DNA of 61,643 nucleotides from Lachnospiraceae bacterium (GTDB lineage: Bacteria; Bacillota; Clostridia; Lachnospirales; Lachnospiraceae), in NCBI GenBank assembly GCA_009779895.1, contig WRBB01000018.1, positions 1-61,643 on the forward strand. Direction: 5' to 3'. Positions 27,257-36,236 of this stretch are shown here, piece after piece. Position 1 is the stretch's first letter; each line of letters starts with the position of its first letter. The notes beneath the pieces are model-generated. The model was not told where the DNA came from and made no database searches. It was given only the letters and a program-made list of their open reading frames with translations. A program made the position numbers and the translations under genes.

Positions 27257-27352
27257 AAAAATTTTTATAAGCTCTTGAAAAAAATAAAGAAGAGAGTAAT
27301 AGCTAATAAAAAGGTTTACAGAAACACTTTTGAGGAAATGCAACACGGCATC

Positions 27353-27377
27353 AAAAAAAACACCGTAAAAACGGTGC
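27353..27377 (-). terminator. Terminator of tRNA-Ala
   Basis: On the minus strand GCACCGT and ACGGTG form a short GC-rich hairpin with a TTTT loop, followed by eight T residues. It starts about 9 nt past the tRNA 3' end and separates the tRNA from the purine operon. Confidence 0.88.
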
Positions 27378-27385
27378 TTTTGAGA

Positions 27386-27458
27386 TGGAGATAAGGGGAT
27401 TCGAACCCCTGGCCTCTTGAATGCCATTCAAGCGCGATCCCAACTTCGCCATATCCCC
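27386..27458 (-). tRNA. tRNA-Ala (GGC anticodon)
   Basis: A 73-nt cloverleaf: acceptor GGGGATA/TATCTCC, D arm GCGA/TCGC, anticodon stem CTTGA/TCAAG with loop ATGGCAT (anticodon GGC), T arm AGGGG TTCGAAT CCCCT, discriminator A. The A32-U38 pair is the unusual feature known for tRNA-Ala(GGC). CCA is not encoded. Confidence 0.93.
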
Positions 27459-27482
27459 GGATGGTATTTGACCAACAAAACT

Positions 27483-27511
27483 ATAATATATCATTCTAAG
27501 TAAAATAGCAA
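27483..27511 (-). promoter_or_regulatory. Promoter of tRNA-Ala
   Basis: TTGCTA (27511-27506) and TATTAT (27488-27483) with a 17-base spacer, about 25 bases before the tRNA 5' end, in the gap after the ABC transporter stop codon. Confidence 0.6.
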
Positions 27512-27538
27512 GCCTAGAATCATTTTATCACAATAAAC

Positions 27539-29263
27539 CTACGCCATCTGCACCTTACACAATTTCGCATATACTCCATCCAATTTCAGCAACTCCTCAT
27601 GGTTTCCGGATTCAACAACCTTACCCTCTTGTAACACTAAGATTTTATCCGCCTTTTGCACTGTTGACAAACGATGGGCGATCACAATCAAAGTCTTTGT
27701 TCCGGCAATGGAATCAATCGCCCCTTGTATCTCTTTTTCTGTTTCCGTATCTACCGCAGATGTTGCTTCGTCTAATATCAAGATTGGAGCATCTCTAAGC
27801 ACAGAACGGGCAATGGATATCCGTTGTTTTTGCCCGCCTGAAAGACGGATCCCCCGCTCACCAATCACCGTATCATACCCCTCCGGCAAAGAGGAAATAT
27901 ATTCATCAATACAGGCTGTTTTTGCCGCAGCTCGCACCTGCTCTTTGGTTGCACCGTCACAGCCATAAGCAATATTATCACAAATGGTACCGTTAAATAA
28001 AAATACATCCTGCAATACCAAAGACAACTGCTTACGCAAACTCTGCAAGGTCATGTTTGATATATCTATCCCATCCATTGTAATCACGCCTTTACTAGGT
28101 TCATAAAAACGAGTAATCAAAGAAGAGATGGTAGACTTTCCTACGCCGGTGGGACCCACCAACGCCAACATTTTCCCCGGCTTTAAATCAAAACTAATAT
28201 CATCCAAAACAGGTAACCCGTCTTCATAAGCAAAAGAAACATGTTCAAAGGCAAGTTGACCACTTAACATATCCACATCCAGTGAATCGGAACTATCTTT
28301 TATTTCCGGCTCCGTATCCAACACTTCAAAAACCCGCTCACTTCCCGCAACTGCCATTTGAATATCCTCTACCAAACGGGCTATTTGTACCACGGGTGTA
28401 TACAACAAACTAATATACAAAATAAAAGCAACCAAATCAGATATGCTTAATCCTGTATAATAAGCCATATAAGGACCTGCAATCAAAACAATAATCGTTC
28501 CAATGGCAGTTACAAAACCTACGGCAGGGTTTAATACACCCACATAAAACAGCCCTTTTAAAAGAACCGAACCATGCTTGTCCACATACTTGCCCATCCG
28601 TTTATATTCGTACTCTTGCTTGTTAAAAATCTGAATTTCTTTCATGCCTGAAAAATTATCCTGCAAAATACCACTTAATTCAGCCAAATTTTTTTGTCCC
28701 TCTTTAAAATGCCCTTTCATCTTACGGATAATCAGACCCATCAAAGCGATAAAAGGAATAGGAATCAAAACCAATAAAGCCAATGTGGGATTGATGGTCA
28801 GCAAAATAATAAAAACCCCAACAAAAGTAACAATATTGGTAATACAATCCGGAATGGAATGCGCTGTCATGTCTTCAAAGGTTGCCGTATCATTCACCAC
28901 CCGTGACATCAACTCTCCTGTTTGCCGATTGCTATAATAGCGCATAGGCAATTTCTGAAAATGCTCATAGATTAATTTACGTGCATGCATAACCAAACGC
29001 CAGGAGGCGATATGAGAAATATAACTGGTTAGAAACTGGCAAATGGTACGAATAATAAACAACCCAAGCAAAACCAAAACCAGGGTCGTAATATTACTTA
29101 AGATTTCTCTGTTTATTCCGGATTCCATCAAGGCAATGATACGTCTGATAAATTCCGGCACTGCCAGATTTACTGCCGAAACAACAAACAGTGCCATAGT
29201 TGCAAGAAATAACAAATGATACCATGGCTTCGCCATCTTTATGATTCGAATAATAGATTTCAT
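27539..29263 (-). CDS. ABC exporter, fused membrane and ATPase domains
   Basis: 574 residues, a type IV (MsbA/LmrA-like) half-transporter that works as a dimer. Six hydrophobic segments cover about 15-300. The nucleotide-binding domain has Walker A GPTGVGKST at 370-378, signature LSGGQ at 474-478, and Walker B with catalytic Glu in ILDEA at 496-500. It begins 3 nt after the CofE-like gene, so the two are cotranscribed. Substrate unknown; a peptide, lipid or modified small molecule acted on by the neighbour is possible. Confidence 0.92.
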   Translation of the reverse strand: MKSIIRIIKMAKPWYHLLFLATMALFVVSAVNLAVPEFIRRIIALMESGINREILSNITTLVLVLLGLFIIRTICQFLTSYISHIASWRLVMHARKLIYEHFQKLPMRYYSNRQTGELMSRVVNDTATFEDMTAHSIPDCITNIVTFVGVFIILLTINPTLALLVLIPIPFIALMGLIIRKMKGHFKEGQKNLAELSGILQDNFSGMKEIQIFNKQEYEYKRMGKYVDKHGSVLLKGLFYVGVLNPAVGFVTAIGTIIVLIAGPYMAYYTGLSISDLVAFILYISLLYTPVVQIARLVEDIQMAVAGSERVFEVLDTEPEIKDSSDSLDVDMLSGQLAFEHVSFAYEDGLPVLDDISFDLKPGKMLALVGPTGVGKSTISSLITRFYEPSKGVITMDGIDISNMTLQSLRKQLSLVLQDVFLFNGTICDNIAYGCDGATKEQVRAAAKTACIDEYISSLPEGYDTVIGERGIRLSGGQKQRISIARSVLRDAPILILDEATSAVDTETEKEIQGAIDSIAGTKTLIVIAHRLSTVQKADKILVLQEGKVVESGNHEELLKLDGVYAKLCKVQMA

Positions 29264-29266
29264 GAA

Positions 29267-30427
29267 TTAGTCATCGGAATAGTTATCAAAATAACCTTGC
29301 ACAAACACCACCGGCGTGCCTCTGTCACCACTGCCACTGGTCAGGTCTGCCAAACTACCCACTAAATCTCTGATACGCCTTGGCGTGGTCCCCAAAGACT
29401 CTTTCAAAGATACTTTTTTCTCCTTTATTTTTTCAACAATTTCTTCATCTTTCATTTTTAAACTATCAGCTAAGTATTTTAATTTATATTCGCTGGGTGT
29501 TCCCTCCAAACCGGCTGTATAAGCAGGAGACACCACCGGATCAGCCAACTCCCAAATACCTGCCACGGGATCTTTAAAAGCACCATCCCCATAAATCATC
29601 ACTTCAACATCCTTGCCTGTTTTTTCTTTTAATTTCTCCTGCACATTTTTAACAAAATATTCACCATCTCGCGGAAATAACTTTAAAACTTCATCCGTAG
29701 ATGCATTGGAACCCAAAACACCATAGTCCGGATTAAAACCACTGCCATCCACACTTGCTGTCATAATATCACTTAAAGTAAAGACCTTTTCCCCACCGGC
29801 TTCCAATACTTCCGCCTGACTGCGGTTTCGCGTGTGAATATCAGCCACCACCACATTTTTTGTATATTTCAGAATCTCACAAGGATTGTTGGCAAAAATA
29901 ATTTCGATATTGTCATTGATACTTTTATAAAATTCAATGATATCAATTTTTGTAAAGGGGTGAATGGTACTTTCATAACCAAAGGTATCCCGAAACTCTT
30001 TTTCCGTAAACGTTTCAGAAAATGGATTTATCTTTTTTTGATAAACAACCGATGGAGCAACGATGGGGTTGCCCACCTCATCATTGGGATAATTCAATTG
30101 CAAATATATTTTTTTTGCTCCCAAAGCGATGCCTTTTAATATCATAGAAAAACGGTTTCTGCTAAAAATCGGACATACCACACCTACCTCAGCCTCCGCA
30201 CCGAATTTACCCACGATATCATGCGCAATATCACTGATATTGATATAGTTGCCTTGTGCTTTTGCCACAATTGACTCCGTCACTGCTACGATATCTTTAT
30301 CTCTAAAACAAAAACCCTCGCTTTCGGACGCTTGGATTAAACTATCTACAATAATACTTTCTAAATCAGCACCTTTTCGTACTATGGGCAATCGAATTCC
30401 TCTTACAACTACTCCAACATTTCTCAT
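29267..30427 (-). CDS. CofE-like (coenzyme F420-0:L-glutamate ligase family) protein
   Basis: 386 residues. The N-terminal half matches the CofE ligase family (VRGIRLPIV, DKDIVAVTESIVAKAQGNY), which in F420 makers joins glutamate to F420-0 with GTP. Homologues occur widely in Clostridia not known to make F420, where the substrate is unknown, and this protein is longer than archaeal CofE, carrying an extra C-terminal region of about 130 residues. No other F420 gene is in the window. Cotranscribed with the ABC exporter, it could ligate an amino acid to an exported compound (inference). Confidence 0.75.
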   Translation of the reverse strand: MRNVGVVVRGIRLPIVRKGADLESIIVDSLIQASESEGFCFRDKDIVAVTESIVAKAQGNYINISDIAHDIVGKFGAEAEVGVVCPIFSRNRFSMILKGIALGAKKIYLQLNYPNDEVGNPIVAPSVVYQKKINPFSETFTEKEFRDTFGYESTIHPFTKIDIIEFYKSINDNIEIIFANNPCEILKYTKNVVVADIHTRNRSQAEVLEAGGEKVFTLSDIMTASVDGSGFNPDYGVLGSNASTDEVLKLFPRDGEYFVKNVQEKLKEKTGKDVEVMIYGDGAFKDPVAGIWELADPVVSPAYTAGLEGTPSEYKLKYLADSLKMKDEEIVEKIKEKKVSLKESLGTTPRRIRDLVGSLADLTSGSGDRGTPVVFVQGYFDNYSDD

Positions 30428-30492
30428 GTTTCATCCCACCTTTTATTCTCTGTTTTTATAAATTGCTTTTTACCCCGGTGCAATCCTCCTGT

Positions 30493-30521
30493 ATTATATC
30501 ACGATTCTTATCATTGTACTA
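30493..30521 (-). promoter_or_regulatory. Extended -10 promoter of the cofE-like/ABC operon
   Basis: TATAAT at 30498-30493 preceded by TGA (extended -10) with a weak -35 (TAGTAC) 17 bases upstream, about 65 bases before the CofE-like start. It lies directly after the terminator of the surface-protein gene. Confidence 0.5.
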
Positions 30522-30573
30522 GAAAAATAATAAACCAGCCGATCAAAAATATGTTTGAACCGACTGATTTATT
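30522..30573 (-). terminator. Terminator of the large surface protein gene
   Basis: On the minus strand a long stem (AATAAATCAGTCGG paired with CCGATC/GGCTGGTTTATT through three G-U pairs) is followed by ATTTTT. It begins about 34 nt after the stop codon at 30607 and abuts the promoter of the next operon. Confidence 0.75.
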
Positions 30574-30606
30574 ATATATTTTACACCCTATCCTATTTTG
30601 TTATTT

Positions 30607-33600
30607 TTAATCAACTCGCTCAAAGAGCACCCACTCAACTTCACCTGTGTAAGTTCCCAAACGAACATTGGCTCCTTGGGTACGTATTTGTGGTCCCACC
30701 GTACTACTCCACAGATCAGAAATAACCGTAATCTCTTCACGTGCTTGCCCAAGTTGTGTTTGCAAATGAACAATTTGTACGCTATCTAAAACCAAGGGAG
30801 TACCATTTACATTGTACACCAAAGCATCATACAATGTATGGTTTCTTATCTCATTGTACAATCCATCCGAAAGAATAGATCGGATTTCCCAAGGTCCCCT
30901 ACGACTGGCCGGTCTTCTATCTCGCACCGATAGCTCCACATAATAATACAAAATATCAATCACCATATCAGCACCAATAACATGACTACCAAAATCAATC
31001 AGCTCTGTGGTATTGTACCATTCCAAAACGCCACCAATCACATCCAACTGAGTTCTACGCGGGAATGTTGCGTCATGGAACACGTAAGCCTCTGTCGGAT
31101 TGATGTTCCCGAGAATACCCGTGTAAGTTGGTGTCAAACCTCCTGCTACCACGGATGCCGATATCGTCGGTATCCCTCTGCCATGAGACGTTTGGTGCGG
31201 ACTGGCAATGATATCTTGTACCGTGTTTTGTTCACTGGTCGCATAAATCGCAATGATTTGACCTTCCTCCAAGTCCACGTCTGCTATATGAAACGTCCAA
31301 TTGCCCTCTGCATTTGCTCTTACATAACGACGATAGGCACCATCCATGATCCAAACATGGTCTACGGCCACAAAAATCCTAGCACCGGGTTCAGCGGTTC
31401 CGGATAATTGACTGTCACCGGTTATAACCTCAACCACATCCCCGGTAATAGCCACAGGAGCCGGAGGTCTCACGTCACGACTTACCACCGGATCCGCCAA
31501 AACGGTTCCTATCACATAACGTGGTGCATTTACGGAACCTCTGCGAACAGAAGCTACAGAAACCGTATAACCCTCCGGTAAAAACGCTGCCTCTGTTTCC
31601 GGCCCATCCGGTCTAAACTCCAATGTAAACAATCCTTGCCTAAATGGTTCATCCCACATCTGCTGTGCCTGTGTTGTTACCCACTCTCTTTGAACCTCAA
31701 CACCTGCCGCATTTGTAATGACCACTTCTACATAGACTTCACCATCACGCGCACTTCTAAACTCACGTAACCCTTGCGGAAATCTAACATGGCCAAAAAT
31801 TCTTTGATCTGCATTGGTTGGAATTCGCAACCAATCCACCTCCGGCGGAGAATTATCGGCACTAAATCTTGCAAAACGCTCCGCACCCCAATGATTGGTT
31901 CTATTTGCCGGATGACTGTCCCCAAATATTTCCACAAAATGTGCATTGGGATTATTGGTCGGATGTACACGATGAAAATTGATATTATTAAGATCAAACT
32001 GTAAATCCATCCAAGAATGATATGGAGGACCATCTAAAGCATCCGGCCCGCCGCCCGGTCCGTGATGCGTTCTCCATACAGCAAAATCCGTATTCACACC
32101 AGTCCACCAACAATTTGAACTGGTATTTCCGCTTGAAGTATTAAAAACACGATTTCCTGCACGATTTCTAAAATCAAAGAAAGCCGGATTATCTATGTGC
32201 ATACGTAAATAATCAGTATTAAACACCCCATTTAATCCTGAACTGCTGCCGCTTACAACAAAAATAGTCCCCGGACCTGCGCTGATATTAATAATGGGTG
32301 AGTTGGCACGATTTTGCACATCTAAAGCGATGGTATTTGACCATAAATTTGCTTCGCTGCCTGCTCCCTCTACAATAAAATGCTGTGTCCTGTCTCTTGG
32401 CGCAAAAATAGGCGAAAAGATATCAAAGAACACCGCCGGTCCACTTGCTCTATTTTGTACATCCAAGACACCACCGTTGATGACACGTACTGTATTGTCG
32501 TGATTGATAAAACGAATGGAACCATCACCACCTGAACCCGGCGCTGACAATACAGTCACGGTTGCGTTATCCACTTCCAATGTTCCATTTGCCTCACTGG
32601 CAAAACGCAAGGTCGAATGAAACCATTGAAACCAACCCCCCTCCCAGAAACTTGCCGCACCATATTGCACCATGTTGACATTGGCACCGCTTCTGGCATT
32701 TAAAGATATGCCATATCCATGCAACTGCACTGCCGTGGTACGCGTACTGACTACGTTTAAATCAGCACCATCGGTCACATTGAGTTCCGAATTCGGACCT
32801 GACACACGAATCACACCACTATGAAAGGCTGAATCTGAACTATAAGAAGTCAAATGCATCCTCGTATTCGCACCACTGATATTGACCACCGAACGCAAAC
32901 CTGTTCCAATCACCGGTACCGGTATCAATATAGAATTTGCCGTAGTCATCATACGAATGGTACCGGTTTGGAAACCATCGGAGTCACGATACCCGGTTGA
33001 AGCAACAAATGCCAATGCATTTGGACTATGGGCATACATAACAGCACCATCCATCATATTAAATGTATGAGCAACACGTGAGCGATAAGCCACTGCCGTG
33101 GCAGCAACATCGAGGGTACCTCCCGTTATATTGGTGTTCACAATAGAACCGTAAATACCATGGGGCAACGTAGGTGCATTGTTGTCATCATGGGCATTTA
33201 ATCCAATGTCACTCAACAATGCCATCGATCCATTGTTTCGTACGTGAAGTAATGCACCTGCGCCAACATTCAAATTACCATCATGAATGTGAATGGCAGC
33301 ACCTGCATTCCCTAGTGTTGTTGATGTTGTTTGCACATGCAAACTAGCACCTTCGTTTAATGTCAAGTTTCTAACATTAAGCTGATGATTTTGATCCGGT
33401 GAAAAAAGACCTGAACCTGCTTGTGTATGCAAGTTTAATACATTGTTTGCCCCACTTACTACCACATTGGCCCTTGGTGCATTAATCAAAGATCCTGTAT
33501 TGGGATCAGAACCTGCCGCACCTTGTACAGAAGTTCGCGTTCCTGTACTTACATTATTTTCAATAATAATCGTCCAATTGGCACCATAAGCACCGGCCGG

Positions 33601-34275
33601 CGGAATCAAAAAATAATCTTCCGTGCCGATAATGCTTCCATTTGCCGAAGATGTTCCAAACACACCACTCTCTCTTGTGAATGAAACATTGTTTAAACGT
33701 AAAGTTCTGACATTTGCAGGGCCAACTCCGCTCATATTCGCCAACTCAATTCGCTGGGGAACAGGCCTTAAAAATGTAGAACGCATGTTAATTCGATTGC
33801 CATTTCCATTGATGGTTAAATTCCGATTGATTACAATAGAATCCACAGGAAGATTTAAAAAACCACCTGATGTTGGAGCAAAATCCACATGATTGAGCAA
33901 TACAATCTCTGTCACACTTGTATTGTTTAACGCTGCGGTCAGCTGTGCCGATGTTGATACTTCTGCAATGCTTGTGGCCACAATATCTACATATGCAGGT
34001 TCTAAAACGTCCGTATCATCAACCCCTTTGGCATCTTCCCTCCGCAAGTCATTGTCTTGTGCTTCCGCCTCCAATTCTTCAGAATGCTCCTCTGCATCAA
34101 GCGCATCCGAAGTATCCTCGTCCATCACATAAACATCCTTAAAATCCATACTCTCTGCCAGTAGCCCCGTCGGCACTGACACAAATAGCATCGCAAATAA
34201 CATAAAACCACTGATTACTACTTTAAAACGTTTCTTTACACCTTTACTGAAATTACCTTTCCTTTTCCTAATCAT
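30607..34275 (-). CDS. Large secreted beta-helix-like surface protein
   Basis: 1222 residues. A basic N terminus and a hydrophobic stretch (about 19-40) form a signal peptide, followed by an acidic low-complexity linker (about 45-80). Residues about 100-780 are rich in short Asn/Gly/Val strands with many NVSG, LNVTDGA and VDVQNRA-type repeats, typical of a pectate-lyase-like right-handed beta-helix adhesin. A bacterial Ig-like domain follows (about 960-1040; SGTAEPGARIFVAV, ANAEGNWTFHI). No LPXTG or S-layer anchor is visible. The start is not certain: the ATG at 34275 has no close ribosome site, and a GTG 12 codons inside is an alternative. Likely role: adhesion or a cell-surface layer. Confidence 0.7.
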   Translation of the reverse strand: MIRKRKGNFSKGVKKRFKVVISGFMLFAMLFVSVPTGLLAESMDFKDVYVMDEDTSDALDAEEHSEELEAEAQDNDLRREDAKGVDDTDVLEPAYVDIVATSIAEVSTSAQLTAALNNTSVTEIVLLNHVDFAPTSGGFLNLPVDSIVINRNLTINGNGNRINMRSTFLRPVPQRIELANMSGVGPANVRTLRLNNVSFTRESGVFGTSSANGSIIGTEDYFLIPPAGAYGANWTIIIENNVSTGTRTSVQGAAGSDPNTGSLINAPRANVVVSGANNVLNLHTQAGSGLFSPDQNHQLNVRNLTLNEGASLHVQTTSTTLGNAGAAIHIHDGNLNVGAGALLHVRNNGSMALLSDIGLNAHDDNNAPTLPHGIYGSIVNTNITGGTLDVAATAVAYRSRVAHTFNMMDGAVMYAHSPNALAFVASTGYRDSDGFQTGTIRMMTTANSILIPVPVIGTGLRSVVNISGANTRMHLTSYSSDSAFHSGVIRVSGPNSELNVTDGADLNVVSTRTTAVQLHGYGISLNARSGANVNMVQYGAASFWEGGWFQWFHSTLRFASEANGTLEVDNATVTVLSAPGSGGDGSIRFINHDNTVRVINGGVLDVQNRASGPAVFFDIFSPIFAPRDRTQHFIVEGAGSEANLWSNTIALDVQNRANSPIINISAGPGTIFVVSGSSSGLNGVFNTDYLRMHIDNPAFFDFRNRAGNRVFNTSSGNTSSNCWWTGVNTDFAVWRTHHGPGGGPDALDGPPYHSWMDLQFDLNNINFHRVHPTNNPNAHFVEIFGDSHPANRTNHWGAERFARFSADNSPPEVDWLRIPTNADQRIFGHVRFPQGLREFRSARDGEVYVEVVITNAAGVEVQREWVTTQAQQMWDEPFRQGLFTLEFRPDGPETEAAFLPEGYTVSVASVRRGSVNAPRYVIGTVLADPVVSRDVRPPAPVAITGDVVEVITGDSQLSGTAEPGARIFVAVDHVWIMDGAYRRYVRANAEGNWTFHIADVDLEEGQIIAIYATSEQNTVQDIIASPHQTSHGRGIPTISASVVAGGLTPTYTGILGNINPTEAYVFHDATFPRRTQLDVIGGVLEWYNTTELIDFGSHVIGADMVIDILYYYVELSVRDRRPASRRGPWEIRSILSDGLYNEIRNHTLYDALVYNVNGTPLVLDSVQIVHLQTQLGQAREEITVISDLWSSTVGPQIRTQGANVRLGTYTGEVEWVLFERVD

Positions 34276-34384
34276 AATAAACTAGTCAATCTAAAATACA
34301 ATTTCCCCTTTCATATTTTCATTAATTATTCCACTAGCATATTCGTTCCTCTATCCTCCTTTCTTTATCGTACCCTTTTTTATC

Positions 34385-34413
34385 ATTATAAAGAAAAGAT
34401 TTTACAGCTTCAA
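34385..34413 (-). promoter_or_regulatory. Promoter of the large surface protein gene
   Basis: TTGAAG (34413-34408) and consensus TATAAT (34390-34385) separated by 17 bases, giving a leader of about 100 nt. The leader contains a well-placed GAGGA followed by ATG and only four sense codons before TAA, then an AAAGGGGA with no start at normal distance. Confidence 0.65.
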
Positions 34414-34479
34414 CTCCATATTTTAGTACAGAGTTCACATTATTTGACATTCAGCGTCTGTTTGTTACATAATAATGAA

Positions 34480-36201
34480 CTATTGATAATGCTTCATCAC
34501 CAACTGTAGGGTTGTTTCACCGCAATACACATTTACCTGGGGATAGAATGTCATAGCAATTTTATCTTTATCACGTAAATAGGCCAAACACTCTTTTGCC
34601 TGCCCAAAATATACCACCGGCAAACACACACCATAAGCATCCCTACCTTGAAATTTCAATACATTCTCCTTTGCACCAAATACCCCGGGATTTTCTACTT
34701 GTACATCTTTGGCCGCAAACAAAGGTGTTACATTGCCTTTGCCAAAAGGCTCCAATTTTTTTAGCTCTTTCACCAATTCAAAACTAACATGCTGGAAAGG
34801 CAGTACCATATCTATGGAAATCTTTTCCACCAAGTCTGCCTCTGTTAGTTCTGTCATTTCATTCATGATTTTACGAAATTTGTCTACATTTTCTTTGGGT
34901 AAGGATAATCCTGCCGCCAACTTATGCCCACCAAAACGCGTAAAAAGTGTACGGCACTTGCACATTTCATCAAACATAGGATAAGCTTCAATAGAACGGC
35001 CCGAACCCTTTACCCCATCTTCGGTATCCGTTAATATAAAAACCGGGCGACAATATTGCTCACGAACACGTCCGGCAATAATGCCTGCAATACTCTCGTG
35101 ACAGTCCGGCAAATAAATCACCAATACCTTATCATTGGTCAAAGATGTGCTTTCTACCAATGCAATCGCCTCTTCCACGCCTTGTAGCGTCAATTCCTTT
35201 CGCGCATCATTTAAAGCCTTTAATTCTGCTGCCATCGCCAAAGCCGTTTCCTTATCTTTGGCATTGAGTAAATGCAACGCTTTTTTTGCCGTATCCAAAC
35301 GACCGCCTGCATTGATACAAGGTCCGATTACAAAACCAATATGATAGGCCGATAAACTACCCGGTTCAATTTCATTGATTTGCATCAGTGCTTGCAAACC
35401 AAGATTGCTTGTCCGCCTCAACATTTCTAAACCTTGTTTGACAAAAATACGATTTTCACTCAGTAAATCCATTACATCACCAATGGTAGCCATGGCAACG
35501 TTTTCCATTAAATAATCAATCTCGTCACTATCTCGATCCATCACCTCAAAGAGGGTTTCAATCAGCTTATAAGCAACAGCCGCACCGCATAAACCCTTAA
35601 AAGGATAAGCACAATCCGGACGCTGCGGATCTACCACCGCATCTGCCTGGGGCATCAAATATTCCCGTTCCTCACTCATATCAATATGAGGCACTTTATG
35701 ATGATCCGTAACAATAATGGTTAAACCCAAGGCTTTTCCGTAGGCAATTTCATCCGCCGCTGCAATACCATTGTCACAAGTAATAACGGTATCTACACCA
35801 TCCGCTACCGCCCGCTCAATCAACAGGCGATTTAAACCGTAACCATCCTTGATACGATCTGGAATATCCGTATCTACCCGAGCACCTAACTTTGCCAAAC
35901 CCTCTTGTAAAATATAAGTCCCATTGACCCCGTCAATGTCATAATCTCCAATCACCCGGATAAAAGATTGACTGTGAATCTTCTCTATTAGAATATCCAC
36001 AGCCTTGTCCATATCCTGCATAAACATACCATCGTAAAGATCCGCGATGGTACCGTTTAAGTAGGAATCAATATTTTCATCACCAACCACGTCACGGTTG
36101 CGAATGATACGAGCACTAATCGGAGAAATGTGAAATTTGTCTGCAATCTCTTGGAAATTCGCCTTTTTCATGGCGATAAACCAACTCTCTTTTCGTCCCA
36201 T
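34480..36201 (-). CDS. recJ: Single-stranded-DNA-specific exonuclease RecJ
   Basis: About 573 residues. DHH-family motifs are clear: GDYDIDG at 85-91, CDNG at 142-145, DHH at 166-168, and a DHHA1 GG motif (FGGHKLAAGLSL) in the second half. RecJ degrades single-stranded DNA 5' to 3' in recombination and repair in the cytoplasm. Start placed at the ATG at 36201 with GGAG about 8 nt upstream; the longer in-frame start at 36300 would overlap secDF by 64 nt. It is last in the scfA-scfB-secDF-recJ cluster. Confidence 0.92.
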   Translation of the reverse strand: MGRKESWFIAMKKANFQEIADKFHISPISARIIRNRDVVGDENIDSYLNGTIADLYDGMFMQDMDKAVDILIEKIHSQSFIRVIGDYDIDGVNGTYILQEGLAKLGARVDTDIPDRIKDGYGLNRLLIERAVADGVDTVITCDNGIAAADEIAYGKALGLTIIVTDHHKVPHIDMSEEREYLMPQADAVVDPQRPDCAYPFKGLCGAAVAYKLIETLFEVMDRDSDEIDYLMENVAMATIGDVMDLLSENRIFVKQGLEMLRRTSNLGLQALMQINEIEPGSLSAYHIGFVIGPCINAGGRLDTAKKALHLLNAKDKETALAMAAELKALNDARKELTLQGVEEAIALVESTSLTNDKVLVIYLPDCHESIAGIIAGRVREQYCRPVFILTDTEDGVKGSGRSIEAYPMFDEMCKCRTLFTRFGGHKLAAGLSLPKENVDKFRKIMNEMTELTEADLVEKISIDMVLPFQHVSFELVKELKKLEPFGKGNVTPLFAAKDVQVENPGVFGAKENVLKFQGRDAYGVCLPVVYFGQAKECLAYLRDKDKIAMTFYPQVNVYCGETTLQLVMKHYQ

Positions 36202-36236
36202 TTTTCTACTCCACTTTAAGCCAACAAAAGGCAAAC

